A DNA stretch of 64,000 bases from Devosia beringensis (GCF_014926585.1 NZ_CP045422.1:372001-436000), one strand, 5' to 3'; counted from the first letter of the stretch, positions 17,370 to 26,187 are shown. The notes: generated by a model from the sequence alone, not told the origin. Numbers and translations are program-made.

Positions 17370-19265
17370 CTATTCGGCGGCGGGCTTGCCGCGCTTGACG
17401 AAGCCGTCGGGGTCGTTGGCGGTTTGCAGCAGCTTTTCCTCGGCCTCGGTGGCTTCGCGCTGGCGGTTCCACATCTGGGCGTAGAGGCCTTCCTTGGCCA
17501 GCAGGTCGAGATGGTTGCCGCGCTCGGCGACCACGCCTTCGCGCAGCACCAGAATCTCGTCGGCATTGACCACGGTGGAGAGGCGGTGGGCGATGACCAC
17601 GGTGGTGCGGTTCTGCGAGACCACGTCGAGGGCCGACTGGATGTCGCGCTCGGTCTTGGTGTCGAGGGCCGAGGTTGCCTCGTCCAGGATGAGGATGGAC
17701 GGCGCCTTGAGGATGGTCCGGGCAATGGCGACGCGCTGCTTTTCGCCGCCGGAAAGCTTGAGGCCGCGCTCGCCCACGGGGGTGTCATAGGCCTTGGGCA
17801 GGGTTTCGATGAAGGGGCCGACCTGGGCCATGGCCGCGGCCGCACGGACTTCCTCGGCCGAGGCGCCGGGACGGCCATATTCGATATTGTAGCCGATGGT
17901 GTCGTTGAACAGCACGGTATCCTGGGGAACCATGCCGATGGCCGAGCGCAGGCTTTCCTGGGTGACGTCGCGCAGATCCTGGCCATCGATGGTGATGGCA
18001 CCGCCGGTGACGTCGTAGAAGCGATAGAGCAGGCGCGAGATGGTGGACTTGCCGGCGCCGGTGGGGCCGACAATGGCCACGGTCTTGCCGGCCGGAACCT
18101 CAAAGCTCACGCCCTTGAGGATGGCGCGATCGGGATCGTAGGAGAAGGTGACATTGTCGAAACGGATGACCGGACCGGTAATGACCAGGGGCTTTGCCGT
18201 CGGCTTGTCTTCGATCTCGGGGTTCTGGTCGAGCAGCTTGAACATCTCTTCGATGTCCGTCAGGCCCTGGCGCAGTTCGCGATAGACGAAGCCGATGAAG
18301 TTGAGGGGGCGGTAGATCTGCATCAGGAAGGTGTTGAGCAGGACGAAATCGCCCAGCGTCAACCGGCCGGCCAGCACGCCATTGATGGCCATGATGGCGA
18401 TGACGAGGAAGCCGCCGTAGAAGATCAGCGCCTGGCCGAAGTTGAGGAAGCCCAAAGAGGTCCAGATGCGGATGGCGGAGCGCTCATAGCCAGCCATCGA
18501 GGCGTCGTAACGATCGGCCTCCATCTTCTCGTTGGCGAAATACTTCACCGTCTCGAAGTTGAGCAGGCTGTCGATGGCCTTGCCATTGGCGTCGGTATCG
18601 GACTCGTTCATGTCGCGGCGAATGGCGATGCGCCAGTTGGAGGCCTTGACCGTGAAATAGAGGTAGGCCCAGATCGTCACCACCAGCACGCCGAGATAAC
18701 TGAAGCCGAACATCCAGACGAAGATGATCGCGGTGATGATGAATTCGACGATGGTGGGCAGGATATTGAGCATCGTGAAGCGCACGATGGTCTCGATGCC
18801 CTTGGTACCGCGCTCGATGACGCGGCTGAGGCCGCCGGTACGGCGGGCGAGATGGAAGCGCAGCGACAGGCGATGCAGGTGGTGGAAGGTGCGCAGCGCC
18901 AGCTTGCGCACGGCGTTCTGGCCGACGCTGGCAAACAGCACGTCGCGCAGCTGCTGGAAGCCGGCATCGACGATATTGCCGACGACATAGGCGATCACCA
19001 GCACGATGGGAACGGCGAGGCCGAGGATAACGGCGCCATTGGGCGCCGAGCCATCGAGGCTGTCGATAATGCCCTTATAGGCAAAGGGAATGAGGGTGGT
19101 GGCGACCTTGCTCAGCAGCAGCGCGGCGATGGCCAGGAGCACACGCAGGCGCAGATCGGGCCGGTCGTCCGGCCACATATAGGTCCACAGATTGGCAATA
19201 GTGGCCAAGACGGAAGCGTCGTCCGCGTTGACGGACGGCTTCTTGTCAGCATTGTCGGATGACAT
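17370..19265 (-). CDS. Atm1-type ABC exporter (fused permease and ATPase)
   Basis: A 631-residue half-transporter: six TM helices between about residues 40 and 340, then one ATPase domain with Walker A GPTGAGKST, signature LSGGEKQRVAIAR, Walker B ILILDEATSALD and the H-loop VIAHRLSTV. Its length, long N-terminal cytoplasmic segment and TM-domain signatures (VIERGTKGIE; LNFETVKYFANE) are typical of bacterial Atm1/ABCB7-like exporters, which export glutathione-linked or metal-thiol compounds. It dimerises in the inner membrane. Its start overlaps the stop of arsR (TGATG), so both are under the metal-responsive promoter at 19.6 kb. A role in metal or thiol-conjugate export is inference. A glutathione reductase gene lies 17 kb away. 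Confidence 0.9.
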   Translation of the reverse strand: MSSDNADKKPSVNADDASVLATIANLWTYMWPDDRPDLRLRVLLAIAALLLSKVATTLIPFAYKGIIDSLDGSAPNGAVILGLAVPIVLVIAYVVGNIVDAGFQQLRDVLFASVGQNAVRKLALRTFHHLHRLSLRFHLARRTGGLSRVIERGTKGIETIVRFTMLNILPTIVEFIITAIIFVWMFGFSYLGVLVVTIWAYLYFTVKASNWRIAIRRDMNESDTDANGKAIDSLLNFETVKYFANEKMEADRYDASMAGYERSAIRIWTSLGFLNFGQALIFYGGFLVIAIMAINGVLAGRLTLGDFVLLNTFLMQIYRPLNFIGFVYRELRQGLTDIEEMFKLLDQNPEIEDKPTAKPLVITGPVIRFDNVTFSYDPDRAILKGVSFEVPAGKTVAIVGPTGAGKSTISRLLYRFYDVTGGAITIDGQDLRDVTQESLRSAIGMVPQDTVLFNDTIGYNIEYGRPGASAEEVRAAAAMAQVGPFIETLPKAYDTPVGERGLKLSGGEKQRVAIARTILKAPSILILDEATSALDTKTERDIQSALDVVSQNRTTVVIAHRLSTVVNADEILVLREGVVAERGNHLDLLAKEGLYAQMWNRQREATEAEEKLLQTANDPDGFVKRGKPAAE

Positions 19266-19585
19266 CAGGCGGGTTCCGCTTCCAATTGGGGGATGGCCGG
19301 GGCGAGGCCCGCCAGCATGCCGGAATAGGCCGAGCCCAGGGCAGCCAGACGATCATGCTGGACTATATAGCAATTGCGGGTGCCACGGGGCTTGCGCTCG
19401 ATCAGGCCGGCATCAAGCAGCACCTTGATGTGCTGGCTGACGGTGGACTGGGCCAGGGTCAGCGATTCCGTCACATCGGCGCAACAACACTCGCCGCGCT
19501 CCTGCCGGGAAATGATGCGCAGGATGTTGAGGCGCACCGGGTGGCCGAGCGCCCGCATGATGGTGGCAATATCGTCGTCTTGCAT
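19265..19585 (-). CDS. ArsR/SmtB-family metal-sensing repressor
   Basis: A 106-residue winged-helix repressor with helix-turn-helix SLTLAQSTVSQHIKVLLDAG and wing region KPRGTRNCY. Three consecutive cysteines (C33-C35, GECCCADV) sit where ArsR-type sensors have their alpha3 Cys site, and C72 is in the wing, so thiol coordination of a soft metal or metalloid is likely. I prefer ATG 19585. The upstream in-frame ATG 19609 and TTG 19645 fall inside the operator and the -35 box. From 19585 the length matches the family. Overlaps the ABC gene start by 1 nt. Which inducer it senses cannot be read. Confidence 0.88.
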   Translation of the reverse strand: MQDDDIATIMRALGHPVRLNILRIISRQERGECCCADVTESLTLAQSTVSQHIKVLLDAGLIERKPRGTRNCYIVQHDRLAALGSAYSGMLAGLAPAIPQLEAEPA

Positions 19586-19606
19586 GGCGTGCACTGAGTT
19601 TATCGG

Positions 19607-19645
19607 CATATTGCGATATATGGGAGCATAAGCCGAAATAATCAA
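19607..19645 (-). promoter_or_regulatory. Promoter and ArsR-type operator of arsR-ABC operon
   Basis: On the minus strand, TTGATT (19645-19640) and CATATA (19622-19617) are separated by exactly 17 nt. An AT-rich interrupted inverted repeat CATAT..ATATG (19622-19607) covers the -10 and the expected start site, the classic position of an ArsR operator. The repeat is perfect only in its outer 5 bp. The -35 abuts the terminator hairpin of the upstream LysM gene. Confidence 0.65.
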
Positions 19646-19668
19646 TGGCCCGCCGCATGGCGGGCCAT
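19645..19668 (-). terminator. Hairpin terminator after the LysM gene
   Basis: A perfect 10-bp stem, ATGGCCCGCC (19645-19654) with GGCGGGCCAT (19659-19668), lies 7 nt beyond the LysM stop (minus strand). The following TTGATTATTTC is only moderately T-rich. It separates the cysS-cimA-LysM cluster from arsR. Confidence 0.7.
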
Positions 19669-19675
19669 GTTGTAC

Positions 19676-21310
19676 TCAGTTGCCTGTGCCTTCGGGGAGA
19701 TTGAAGACCTGTCCGGGATAGATCCGGTCGGGATTGCGGATCTGGCCGGTATTGGCTTCGTAGATGGTGGTGTACTTGATGCCCTCGCCATAGACGCGGC
19801 GGGCGATGGTCCAGAGATTGTCACCACGACGGATGATGGCCTTGCCGGCGGCAAAGCGCTGGTCATCGACATTGCCGACTGACACCGCGACCATGGTGGG
19901 CACCTCGGCCTCGGCCACGGCAGGCGCAGCGGGAGCGTCCGCTGGCGGCGCAGCGGCCTCGGCGACCGCGACGGGCGTCTCGGGCGCCGGCAGGTCGATG
20001 GAGAAATCGACTTCCGCGCGGGCGATCACGTCGCTGCTGCCGGTTGGCAGCATATCGACGCGCACGCGCTGATTGGCCTTGTTGAGCACCTTGCCGACCT
20101 CGATCAGCCAGCGACCGCCCTCGACCGCCGCGTCGGCGATGAACACGTCATCGACATAGAGCCGGATCGTGGTGCCGTCGGCGCCGCTGCCGGCGAAGAA
20201 GGAGCGGTCACCCTCGACCTCGACCGCATCGATGGTCGGCAAGCCGGCATCGGCAGCAAGCGGGGCAGCTGGCGCGGCCGGGGCAGCCGGATCGGCGGCA
20301 GCGACAGCCATGGCGGGCTCGACCGGCTGTGGGGCTGGCTGCGGCGCTGGCTGTGGTGCTGCGGCTGCGGCGGCAGCGACTGGCTCCGCCACAGGCTCGG
20401 ACGGCGCGGCTGGGGCCGGTACAGCGGGTGCTGGTGCTGGTGCGGCTGCGGGCGCCGTCGGCGCCACTACAGCGGTGGTCACGGCAGGTTCAACAGGCTT
20501 TGCCGCCGTTGGCGCTGGCGCCACGGGGGCCGGCGCGGCTGGCGCTGGCTTGGTGACGGGGGTTGGTGTCGCTGCCGGCGCGGCCGTGGCCGCAGCCGTC
20601 TGCAGCGGTGCTGCGGGCGCGGCACTGGGCAGGCCCTGCAGCACCTGGCTGGCGGCCCCCGGCGTGCTGGCAACCACCAGCGGTTCGCTGGTCTTGTCCT
20701 CGTTGATGGCGACGACGAAGGATTCGGGGGCCAGACCCTGCTTGCCGGTTTCACCCAGGGTGATCTCGGCGCCGCCAGGGGCGATGCGGACGTCGGGGAC
20801 GAAGACCCAGTCGCCGCTCGAGGCGACGGTGGTCTTGCCCAGCAGGATGCCATTGGCAAACACTTCGATCTCGCTGCCCGGCGTGCCGCTGCCGGCAATC
20901 ACCACCGAGCCATCGGGCTCGGCGCGCAGCAGGCCAAAGCTGGCGGCGACCAGGCTGTCGGGCGCGGCCAGAGCAGCGGCGGCGGCAGCATCATTGGGGA
21001 CGATGTCGAGCTCAGGCTCGACCAGTGCCACTTCGGCATCCGGCGCGGCAGGCGCCATGGGTTCGGCCGGCGTGGTCACCGCTTCGACCTGGGTCGGGGT
21101 GGCGCTGGCCGGCAGCAGGCCGGCATCACGCATCTTGCCCTGCAGGCACTGGCCCATGCCATCGGCGGCGCTGAAACAGCTGACCACGCTCGGCCCCGCC
21201 AGCACGCCCAGGATGACCACGATGGTGGCTGCGGCAGCGCCAAGGGCCAGCGCCAGCGGATTGCGCGTGGCTGGCTTGGGAGCGGGTAGCTTGGGAGCTG
21301 AATCGGCCAG
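19676..21310 (-). CDS. Membrane-anchored LysM protein with Ala/Pro-rich linker
   Basis: A cell-envelope protein ending in one LysM peptidoglycan-binding domain (RRGDNLWTIARRVYGEGIKY, then IYEANTGQIRNPDRIYPGQVFNLP). A hydrophobic segment (LALALGAAAATIVVILGVLA) near the N-terminus should anchor it in the inner membrane. The middle has two Ig-like or carbohydrate-binding-like repeats (GSGTPGSEIEVFANGILLGKT; GSGADGTTIRLYVDDVFIADA), separated by a long Ala/Pro/Val linker. No ATG, GTG or TTG precedes the anchor: the first conventional start is GTG 21220, inside the TM helix. CTG 21310 has an excellent GGAGG 5 nt upstream and gives about 544 residues (about 514 from GTG 21220), so I place the start there. 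It follows cimA by 54 nt in the same operon. Similar alphaproteobacterial LysM proteins exist; function unknown. Confidence 0.78.
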   Translation of the reverse strand: MADSAPKLPAPKPATRNPLALALGAAAATIVVILGVLAGPSVVSCFSAADGMGQCLQGKMRDAGLLPASATPTQVEAVTTPAEPMAPAAPDAEVALVEPELDIVPNDAAAAAALAAPDSLVAASFGLLRAEPDGSVVIAGSGTPGSEIEVFANGILLGKTTVASSGDWVFVPDVRIAPGGAEITLGETGKQGLAPESFVVAINEDKTSEPLVVASTPGAASQVLQGLPSAAPAAPLQTAAATAAPAATPTPVTKPAPAAPAPVAPAPTAAKPVEPAVTTAVVAPTAPAAAPAPAPAVPAPAAPSEPVAEPVAAAAAAAPQPAPQPAPQPVEPAMAVAAADPAAPAAPAAPLAADAGLPTIDAVEVEGDRSFFAGSGADGTTIRLYVDDVFIADAAVEGGRWLIEVGKVLNKANQRVRVDMLPTGSSDVIARAEVDFSIDLPAPETPVAVAEAAAPPADAPAAPAVAEAEVPTMVAVSVGNVDDQRFAAGKAIIRRGDNLWTIARRVYGEGIKYTTIYEANTGQIRNPDRIYPGQVFNLPEGTGN

Positions 21311-21364
21311 TTTGTCCTCCCGGACCGTTGTGACGGCAACGCCGTCCGGTTTTACAAGCTGAGC

Positions 21365-22966
21365 TCAAGTGCCCGCAGGGCTTTGAGTCTTGAGCAACTT
21401 GTAGGTGATCGATTCATACAGAGCTTCAAAGGAAGCATCAATGATATTGGGCGAGACGCCGATGGTGTACCAGCGTTCCCCACTGCCATCGCGACTTTCC
21501 ACCAGCACACGGGTGACCGCGCCCGTGCCGCCGTCCAGAATACGCACCTTGAAGTCGACCAGTTCGAGATCTTCGATTCGCGACGAATACTTGCCAAGAT
21601 CCTTGCGCAGGGCCAGATCGAGGGCATTGACGGGGCCATTGCCCTCGGCGACGGACATCAGGACTTCACCCTCGACGCGGATCTTGACCACCGCCTCTGT
21701 GACGGTGATCTCGTCGCCCTGGGCATTGTGGCGGCGCTCGACGGAGGCCCGATAGGTGTCGACATCGAAGTAATTGGGCAGCGTGCCGAGCACGCGATGG
21801 GCCAGAATTGCAAAGGAAGCGTCGGCGCCGTCATAGGAATAGCCGCGCGATTCGCGGTCCTTGACGGTGGCGAGCAGCTTTTCGAGCCGGTCATCATCCT
21901 TGGCCAGGACAATGCCGTGCCGCGCCAGGGCGGTCAGCAGATTGGACTTGCCGGCCTGCTGGCTGACCATGATGGCGCGCTCATTGCCGACGCTTTCGGG
22001 CGGCACATGCTCGTAGCTGGAAAAATCCTTGAGCAGCGCCGAGGCATGGATGCCGGCCTTGGTGGCAAAGGCGGAGGCGCCGACATAGGGCGCCTGGCGC
22101 AGCGGCGCCCGGTTGAGCCGATCATCGAAGGCGCGCGAGATCTGGGTGAGCCGGCCCAGGCTCTCGGCGCTGATGGACGTCTCGAAGCGGGTGGCAAAGG
22201 CCGGCTTGAGCATCAGCGTGGGAATGATGGTGATCAGATTGGCATTGCCGCAGCGCTCGCCGATGCCATTGAGCGTGCCCTGGATCTGGCGCACGCCGGC
22301 CTCGACAGCGGCCAGGGTATTGGCGACGGCCTGGCCAGTATCATCATGGGCATGGATGCCCAGATGGGTGCCCGGCGCGACGGCCATCACGGCCGTGACG
22401 ATGTCGCTGATCTCGCTGGGCATGGTGCCGCCATTGGTGTCGCACAGCACGACCCAGCGGGCACCGGCATCGAGCGCCGTGCGCACGGTGGCCAGGGCAT
22501 AGTCGGGATTGGCCTTGAAGCCATCAAAGAAGTGCTCGCAATCGACCAGGGCTTCCTTGTCGGCGGCGACGGCTGCCGCGACGCTGTCACGCAGATTGTC
22601 GAGATTGTCCTCCAGTGGGATTTCCAGCGCCGTGGTGACCTGATGGTCCCAGGCCTTGGCGACAAAGCACACGGCACTGGCCGCCGAATTGAGCAGGCCC
22701 TGCACGCCCGGATCATTGGCGGCGGAGCGCCCTGCCCGCTTGGTCATGCCGAAGGCGGTGAAGATGGCGCGGCGGGTGCGGGGCGTATCAAAGAATTCGG
22801 TATCGACCGGGTTGGCGCCGGGATAGCCGCCCTCGATATAGTCGACGCCCAGTTCGTCGAGCAGGCGGCAGATGGAAATCTTGTCCTCGAGCGAGAACTC
22901 GATGCCGGCCGTCTGCGCGCCATCGCGCAGGGTGGTGTCGAAAAGATAGAGGCGCTCTTTGGTCAT
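21365..22966 (-). CDS. cimA: Citramalate synthase
   Basis: Condenses acetyl-CoA with pyruvate to (R)-citramalate, the first step of threonine-independent isoleucine synthesis. The 533-residue protein begins with the HMGL-type TIM barrel signature LFDTTLRDGAQTAGIEFS and includes GYPGANPVD and the metal-binding HAHDDTGQAVANTLAAVEAG. The C-terminal 150 residues are the LeuA-type regulatory dimerisation domain (EVLMSVAEGNGPVNALDLAL), through which isoleucine inhibits. GYPGANPVD and the length separate CimA from 2-isopropylmalate synthase. It starts 27 nt after the upstream GFA gene and is co-oriented with cysS, so it probably belongs to that transcript. Confidence 0.93.
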   Translation of the reverse strand: MTKERLYLFDTTLRDGAQTAGIEFSLEDKISICRLLDELGVDYIEGGYPGANPVDTEFFDTPRTRRAIFTAFGMTKRAGRSAANDPGVQGLLNSAASAVCFVAKAWDHQVTTALEIPLEDNLDNLRDSVAAAVAADKEALVDCEHFFDGFKANPDYALATVRTALDAGARWVVLCDTNGGTMPSEISDIVTAVMAVAPGTHLGIHAHDDTGQAVANTLAAVEAGVRQIQGTLNGIGERCGNANLITIIPTLMLKPAFATRFETSISAESLGRLTQISRAFDDRLNRAPLRQAPYVGASAFATKAGIHASALLKDFSSYEHVPPESVGNERAIMVSQQAGKSNLLTALARHGIVLAKDDDRLEKLLATVKDRESRGYSYDGADASFAILAHRVLGTLPNYFDVDTYRASVERRHNAQGDEITVTEAVVKIRVEGEVLMSVAEGNGPVNALDLALRKDLGKYSSRIEDLELVDFKVRILDGGTGAVTRVLVESRDGSGERWYTIGVSPNIIDASFEALYESITYKLLKTQSPAGT

Positions 22967-22993
22967 GAAATCTACTCGAACCTTAGTCGGAAC

Positions 22994-23488
22994 TCACGCG
23001 GGCCAGTGATCGGTATCGTGGTCGGGATGCTGGTGGCTGGAGGCCTTGATGGCGGCGGCCCAGTCGGCGCTGTCGCCATCCTCGGTGCGGCCGTTATCGG
23101 GCGCGGCGACGAGCTCGGCGAACCAGGGCATGCGGCCCTCGATGCCCTCGTGGCCGCGCGGGCGGACCTGATCAGGGTGATCGAGCGAGCCGATGGTCAG
23201 GCTGGTATGGGCGGCGGTGACGTCGCGATAGTAGAGCGGGGTGCCGCATTTGCTGCAGAAGCCGCGTTCGACCGATTGCGAGCTCATGAAGCCGGTGGGG
23301 GCGCCGCGGGTCCAGACCAGGGTGGCATTGTCGGCGCCGACCAGAGCCTCAAAATAATTGCCCACGGCCTTCTGGCACATGCGGCAATGGCAGAGATGGG
23401 CGCTGTCGAGGCGCAATACGGCGTGATAGCGCACGGCGCCGCACTGGCAGCCGCCGCTCATGGTCAGGGTCTTTGGGGTTTCATTCAT
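22994..23488 (-). CDS. GFA-family zinc protein (copy 1)
   Basis: A 164-residue member of the GFA (Gfa-like, CENP-V) family, whose founder is an S-(hydroxymethyl)glutathione synthase. The Zn-binding cysteines are all present: [10 protein letters not shown] near residue 13, CHCRMCQKA near 33 and GFCSKCGTPLYYRD near 76. Most GFA proteins have no proven activity, so formaldehyde handling is only a possibility. The start ATG overlaps the stop of the second, similar gene (ATGA). The shared CHCRMCQKA, the RGAP segment, the equal length and the matching C-terminal HPDHDTD indicate a tandem duplication. Confidence 0.9.
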   Translation of the reverse strand: MNETPKTLTMSGGCQCGAVRYHAVLRLDSAHLCHCRMCQKAVGNYFEALVGADNATLVWTRGAPTGFMSSQSVERGFCSKCGTPLYYRDVTAAHTSLTIGSLDHPDQVRPRGHEGIEGRMPWFAELVAAPDNGRTEDGDSADWAAAIKASSHQHPDHDTDHWPA

Positions 23489-23964
23489 CGAGGGTTCTCC
23501 GCTGGTGGCCAGTCATCGGTGTCGTGATCGGGGTGCTGATTGGAATGGATGCCGGCCAGGAAGGCGCTCCATTCGTCGTTGGCCTCGGCCCGGACCGGCA
23601 GGCTGGTGAGACCATCGAAAAAGGGCAGCTTGTCGGCGAGGTTGACCTGGATCTGCGGCGCGACGACGGCTGGATCGTCAAAGGCGCCGATGGCCAGTTC
23701 GAGGCCGAATCGGGTTTCATAGGCCAGCGGCGTGCCGCAATCGCCGCAAAAGGCGCGGCGGGCGGCATTGGAGGACTGGAACCATTTGGGCGCGCCGCGG
23801 GTCCAGGTGGCGTTATGGGCGGTGGCCAGCGGGCCGAAGAAACCGCCAAAGGCCTTCTGGCACATGCGGCAATGGCATATCGACGGGCGGCCCAGCCGGG
23901 TCACCCGGAAGCGCACTGCGCCGCACTGGCAGCCGCCGGTATGGGCGTCGATTTTGGTGGTCAT
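23485..23964 (-). CDS. GFA-family zinc protein (copy 2)
   Basis: A 159-residue paralogue of its downstream neighbour, with the same cysteine framework: [24 protein letters not shown] and [16 protein letters not shown] 23964 shares an ATGA with the cysS stop, so it is preferred over an ATG 15 nt upstream inside cysS. The two copies differ between the cysteine clusters, so this is an older duplication, not a recent copy. Their position after cysS, with ATGA coupling at both junctions, makes a cysS-gfa-gfa transcript likely. A link to thiol chemistry is suggestive only. Confidence 0.9.
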   Translation of the reverse strand: MTTKIDAHTGGCQCGAVRFRVTRLGRPSICHCRMCQKAFGGFFGPLATAHNATWTRGAPKWFQSSNAARRAFCGDCGTPLAYETRFGLELAIGAFDDPAVVAPQIQVNLADKLPFFDGLTSLPVRAEANDEWSAFLAGIHSNQHPDHDTDDWPPAENPR

Positions 23965-25421
23965 CGTTTGATCTCCCACTTGGTCTGGCGGGCGCCGGCT
24001 TCGTCCTTGTAGTCGAGCAGGGCAATGCCCTGGTCGGCCAGCTCGGTGCGGATGGCGTCAGCCTTGGCGAAGTCCTTGCCGTTGAGGGCGGCGAGGCGGG
24101 CGGCGATTGCGGCGGCCAGGTGCGGCGGCTCGTCGGCGTTCTGATCCGAGAGCAAGAGGGTGTCCTGGCCAAAGCCGAGGAAACGCAATGTTGCCGCCAG
24201 GCAATGCCGTGCCGGTGCACCATCGTCGCGATTGGCCTTTTTGGCGATCAGATCGAGGGCAACCCCGGCACGGTGAAAGCCTAGATCGTCTGCCAGTTCG
24301 CGGGTGACTGAGGGATCCGGGCCATCGCTATCGGCCAATGCGGCGCCTTGCGCGGCGCGCTGCCAGTCACGCAGTTTGGCTTCCGCCTCTTCCAGCCGCT
24401 TGATCGAAAAGTCGATGGGCTCGCGGTAATGCGTCATCAGCATGGCCAGGCGCAGGACTTCGCCGGGCCATTTGCGGCCGCCGAATTTTTCGGTTTCGAG
24501 CAGGTCGTTGATGGTGATGAAATTGCCCAGGCTCTTGGACATTTTCTGGCCTTCGACCTGCAGGAAGCCGTTGTGCATCCAGATATTGGCCATGGCGTGG
24601 GTGCCATGGGCGCAGCGGGATTGGGCGATTTCGTTTTCGTGGTGCGGAAAGATGAGATCGAGCCCGCCGCCATGGATGTCGAAGGCATGCGGGTGCTCGT
24701 GGGCGGCGGGGGAAAGCCGGTCCTGGATTTCGTCCCAGAGATAGCGCTCGCTCATGGCCGAGCATTCGATATGCCAGCCGGGGCGACCCCGGCCCCAGGG
24801 GCTGTCCCAGCCGGGTTCATGATCGGCCGACTGTTTCCACAGCACGAAATCGGCGGGGTTGCGCTTGTGCGCCTCGACGGCAATGCGGGCGCCGGCCAGG
24901 TTGTCATCGAGATTGCGGCCCGACAGGGCGCCGTAATCGGGCATGGACTTGACGTCGAACAGCACTTCGCCGTCTGCGACATAGGCATGGCCGCGCTGAA
25001 CCAGGCTGGCGATCAGCGCCTGCATCTGGTCGATATTGTCGGTGGCGCGCGGCTGGACCGTGGGGTCGAGGCAGCCGAGGGCGCGGGCATCGGCGATGAA
25101 CTGGGTTTCGGTCTTTTCGGTGACCTTGCGGATGGCCTCGTTGAGCGGCAGATCGGGGAAATCGCGCAGCGCGCGGGCGTTGATCTTGTCGTCGACGTCG
25201 GTGATGTTGCGGACATAGGTGACGTGCTCGGCGCCATAGAGGTGGCGCAGCAGGCGGAACAGCACGTCAAAGACGATGACCGGGCGGGCATTGCCGATAT
25301 GGGCGAAGTCATAGACCGTGGGGCCGCAGACATAGACGCGCACGTTTGCCGGATCGATGGGGACAAAGTCCACCTTTTCCCGGGTCAAGGTATTATAGAG
25401 CTTGAGCTGCGGCGTGGTCAT
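23961..25421 (-). CDS. cysS: Cysteine-tRNA ligase
   Basis: Charges tRNA-Cys with cysteine using ATP. The 486-residue class I synthetase has the zinc/ATP segment [18 protein letters not shown] (HIGH motif as HIGN), the zinc-site region [18 protein letters not shown], and [12 protein letters not shown] 25421 gives [14 protein letters not shown], the normal start; an ATG 18 nt upstream is less likely. It is first in the leftward cluster cysS-gfa-gfa-cimA-LysM. The 200 nt upstream hold no gene. Confidence 0.96.
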   Translation of the reverse strand: MTTPQLKLYNTLTREKVDFVPIDPANVRVYVCGPTVYDFAHIGNARPVIVFDVLFRLLRHLYGAEHVTYVRNITDVDDKINARALRDFPDLPLNEAIRKVTEKTETQFIADARALGCLDPTVQPRATDNIDQMQALIASLVQRGHAYVADGEVLFDVKSMPDYGALSGRNLDDNLAGARIAVEAHKRNPADFVLWKQSADHEPGWDSPWGRGRPGWHIECSAMSERYLWDEIQDRLSPAAHEHPHAFDIHGGGLDLIFPHHENEIAQSRCAHGTHAMANIWMHNGFLQVEGQKMSKSLGNFITINDLLETEKFGGRKWPGEVLRLAMLMTHYREPIDFSIKRLEEAEAKLRDWQRAAQGAALADSDGPDPSVTRELADDLGFHRAGVALDLIAKKANRDDGAPARHCLAATLRFLGFGQDTLLLSDQNADEPPHLAAAIAARLAALNGKDFAKADAIRTELADQGIALLDYKDEAGARQTKWEIKR

Positions 25422-25604
25422 AGGGTCCGTCCTGGCCATGCGAAAATGCGCTGGCAGACGGCTCTTCAGGGATCAGGATATCAGGATGAAGAAGACCGCG
25501 CCGCCAACGAGTGGTTAGCAGGTAATAATGCAGCGGTTAATCAGAATGATCGAGGTCTTCATGCCTGCATGATTGGCTGCGGCAGCCGGGAAAATCAAGC
25601 AGAA

Positions 25605-25632
25605 AGAAAAAAGGCGGCCCCGCCGGGCCGCC
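25605..25632 (-). terminator. Terminator of the cytochrome c' gene
   Basis: On the minus strand GGCGGCCC (25632-25625) pairs with GGGCCGCC (25620-25613) around a 4-nt loop, followed by six T. It lies about 24 nt after the cytochrome stop. The remaining 25440-25600 before cysS shows no gene. Confidence 0.9.
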
Positions 25633-25655
25633 AATCGCTTTGGAGGCGAAGGAAA

Positions 25656-26108
25656 CTATTTCAGGCGGTACTGCTCATGGCAGGTGCCGCAGGTGGCGCC
25701 AATGGCCTTGAGTGCGGCGCCATAGGCGGTGGCATCGCCGGTTTCGGCTGCGGCCAGGCCAGCCGTTGCAGCGGCCTTGCCGGTATCGATGATAGCGGTG
25801 AAGCCAGCCCAGTCCTGCCAGATGGCGGGCGAAGCCTTGCTGTCGCCGGTGATCGAGCCTTCGGGGAAGACAGCGGCCATATTGGTGAAATTGTCGAGCA
25901 GGGTCTGCATGGCCGCGCTGGCTTCAGCGCCGGTCAGCGCCCCGGCGGCCTTGAGCGTGGCGCCGTTGCTCTTCATCAGGACCTCGCGTGCGGCGACCGC
26001 AGCCTCGGGCGTGGTGGGCGCGACGAACGCGTCCTGCGCGAAACTGGCGACAGCGCCAAGTGTCATGAACCCGGCAAGCGTCAGCGCAGTGATCTTCTTC
26101 AGCAACAT
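25656..26108 (-). CDS. Cytochrome c' family protein
   Basis: A 150-residue periplasmic c-type cytochrome. A signal peptide (MLLKKITALTLAGFMTLGAV, cleaved near ASFAQD) is followed by a four-helix-bundle-like Ala-rich domain. A single haem-binding motif CGTCH (C140, C143, H144) lies very near the C-terminus, diagnostic of class II cytochromes such as c'. These bind NO and can protect from nitrosative stress. ATG 26108 is chosen because it starts the signal peptide; the open frame further upstream would add non-signal residues. It follows the FAH-family gene by 79 nt on the same strand, with a hairpin leader between them. Confidence 0.9.
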   Translation of the reverse strand: MLLKKITALTLAGFMTLGAVASFAQDAFVAPTTPEAAVAAREVLMKSNGATLKAAGALTGAEASAAMQTLLDNFTNMAAVFPEGSITGDSKASPAIWQDWAGFTAIIDTGKAAATAGLAAAETGDATAYGAALKAIGATCGTCHEQYRLK

Positions 26109-26114
26109 AAACGG

Positions 26115-26140
26115 CCCCCATTGCGCCCTTGCAATTGGGG
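26115..26140 (-). promoter_or_regulatory. Hairpin in the cytochrome c' leader
   Basis: On the minus strand CCCCAATTGC (26140-26131) can pair with GCAATGGGG (26124-26116) around AAGGGC, with one bulged base, ending 7 nt before ATG 26108. It would lie over the ribosome-binding region. Related CCCCA-containing words recur further upstream (26150-26180). Function unknown. Confidence 0.45.
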
Positions 26141-26187
26141 CAACAATTACATGGGGTTGTGACGGCCCCAATGCTCACACGGTAATG

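Noticed and set aside
17352-19262. 636-codon plus-strand frame opposite the ABC exporter
   Set aside because: Antisense to an exporter with complete Walker and signature motifs; composition is typical of a shadow frame.
20169-21362. 397-codon Ala/Gly-rich plus-strand frame opposite the LysM gene
   Set aside because: Arises from the Ala/Pro-rich linker of the LysM gene read in antisense.
21383-23527. 714-codon plus-strand frame opposite cimA and GFA
   Set aside because: Crosses a gene boundary on the opposite strand and has no recognisable domains.
24348-26162. 604-codon plus-strand frame opposite cysS and the cytochrome gene
   Set aside because: Runs through an intergenic terminator and two genes on the other strand; no family features.
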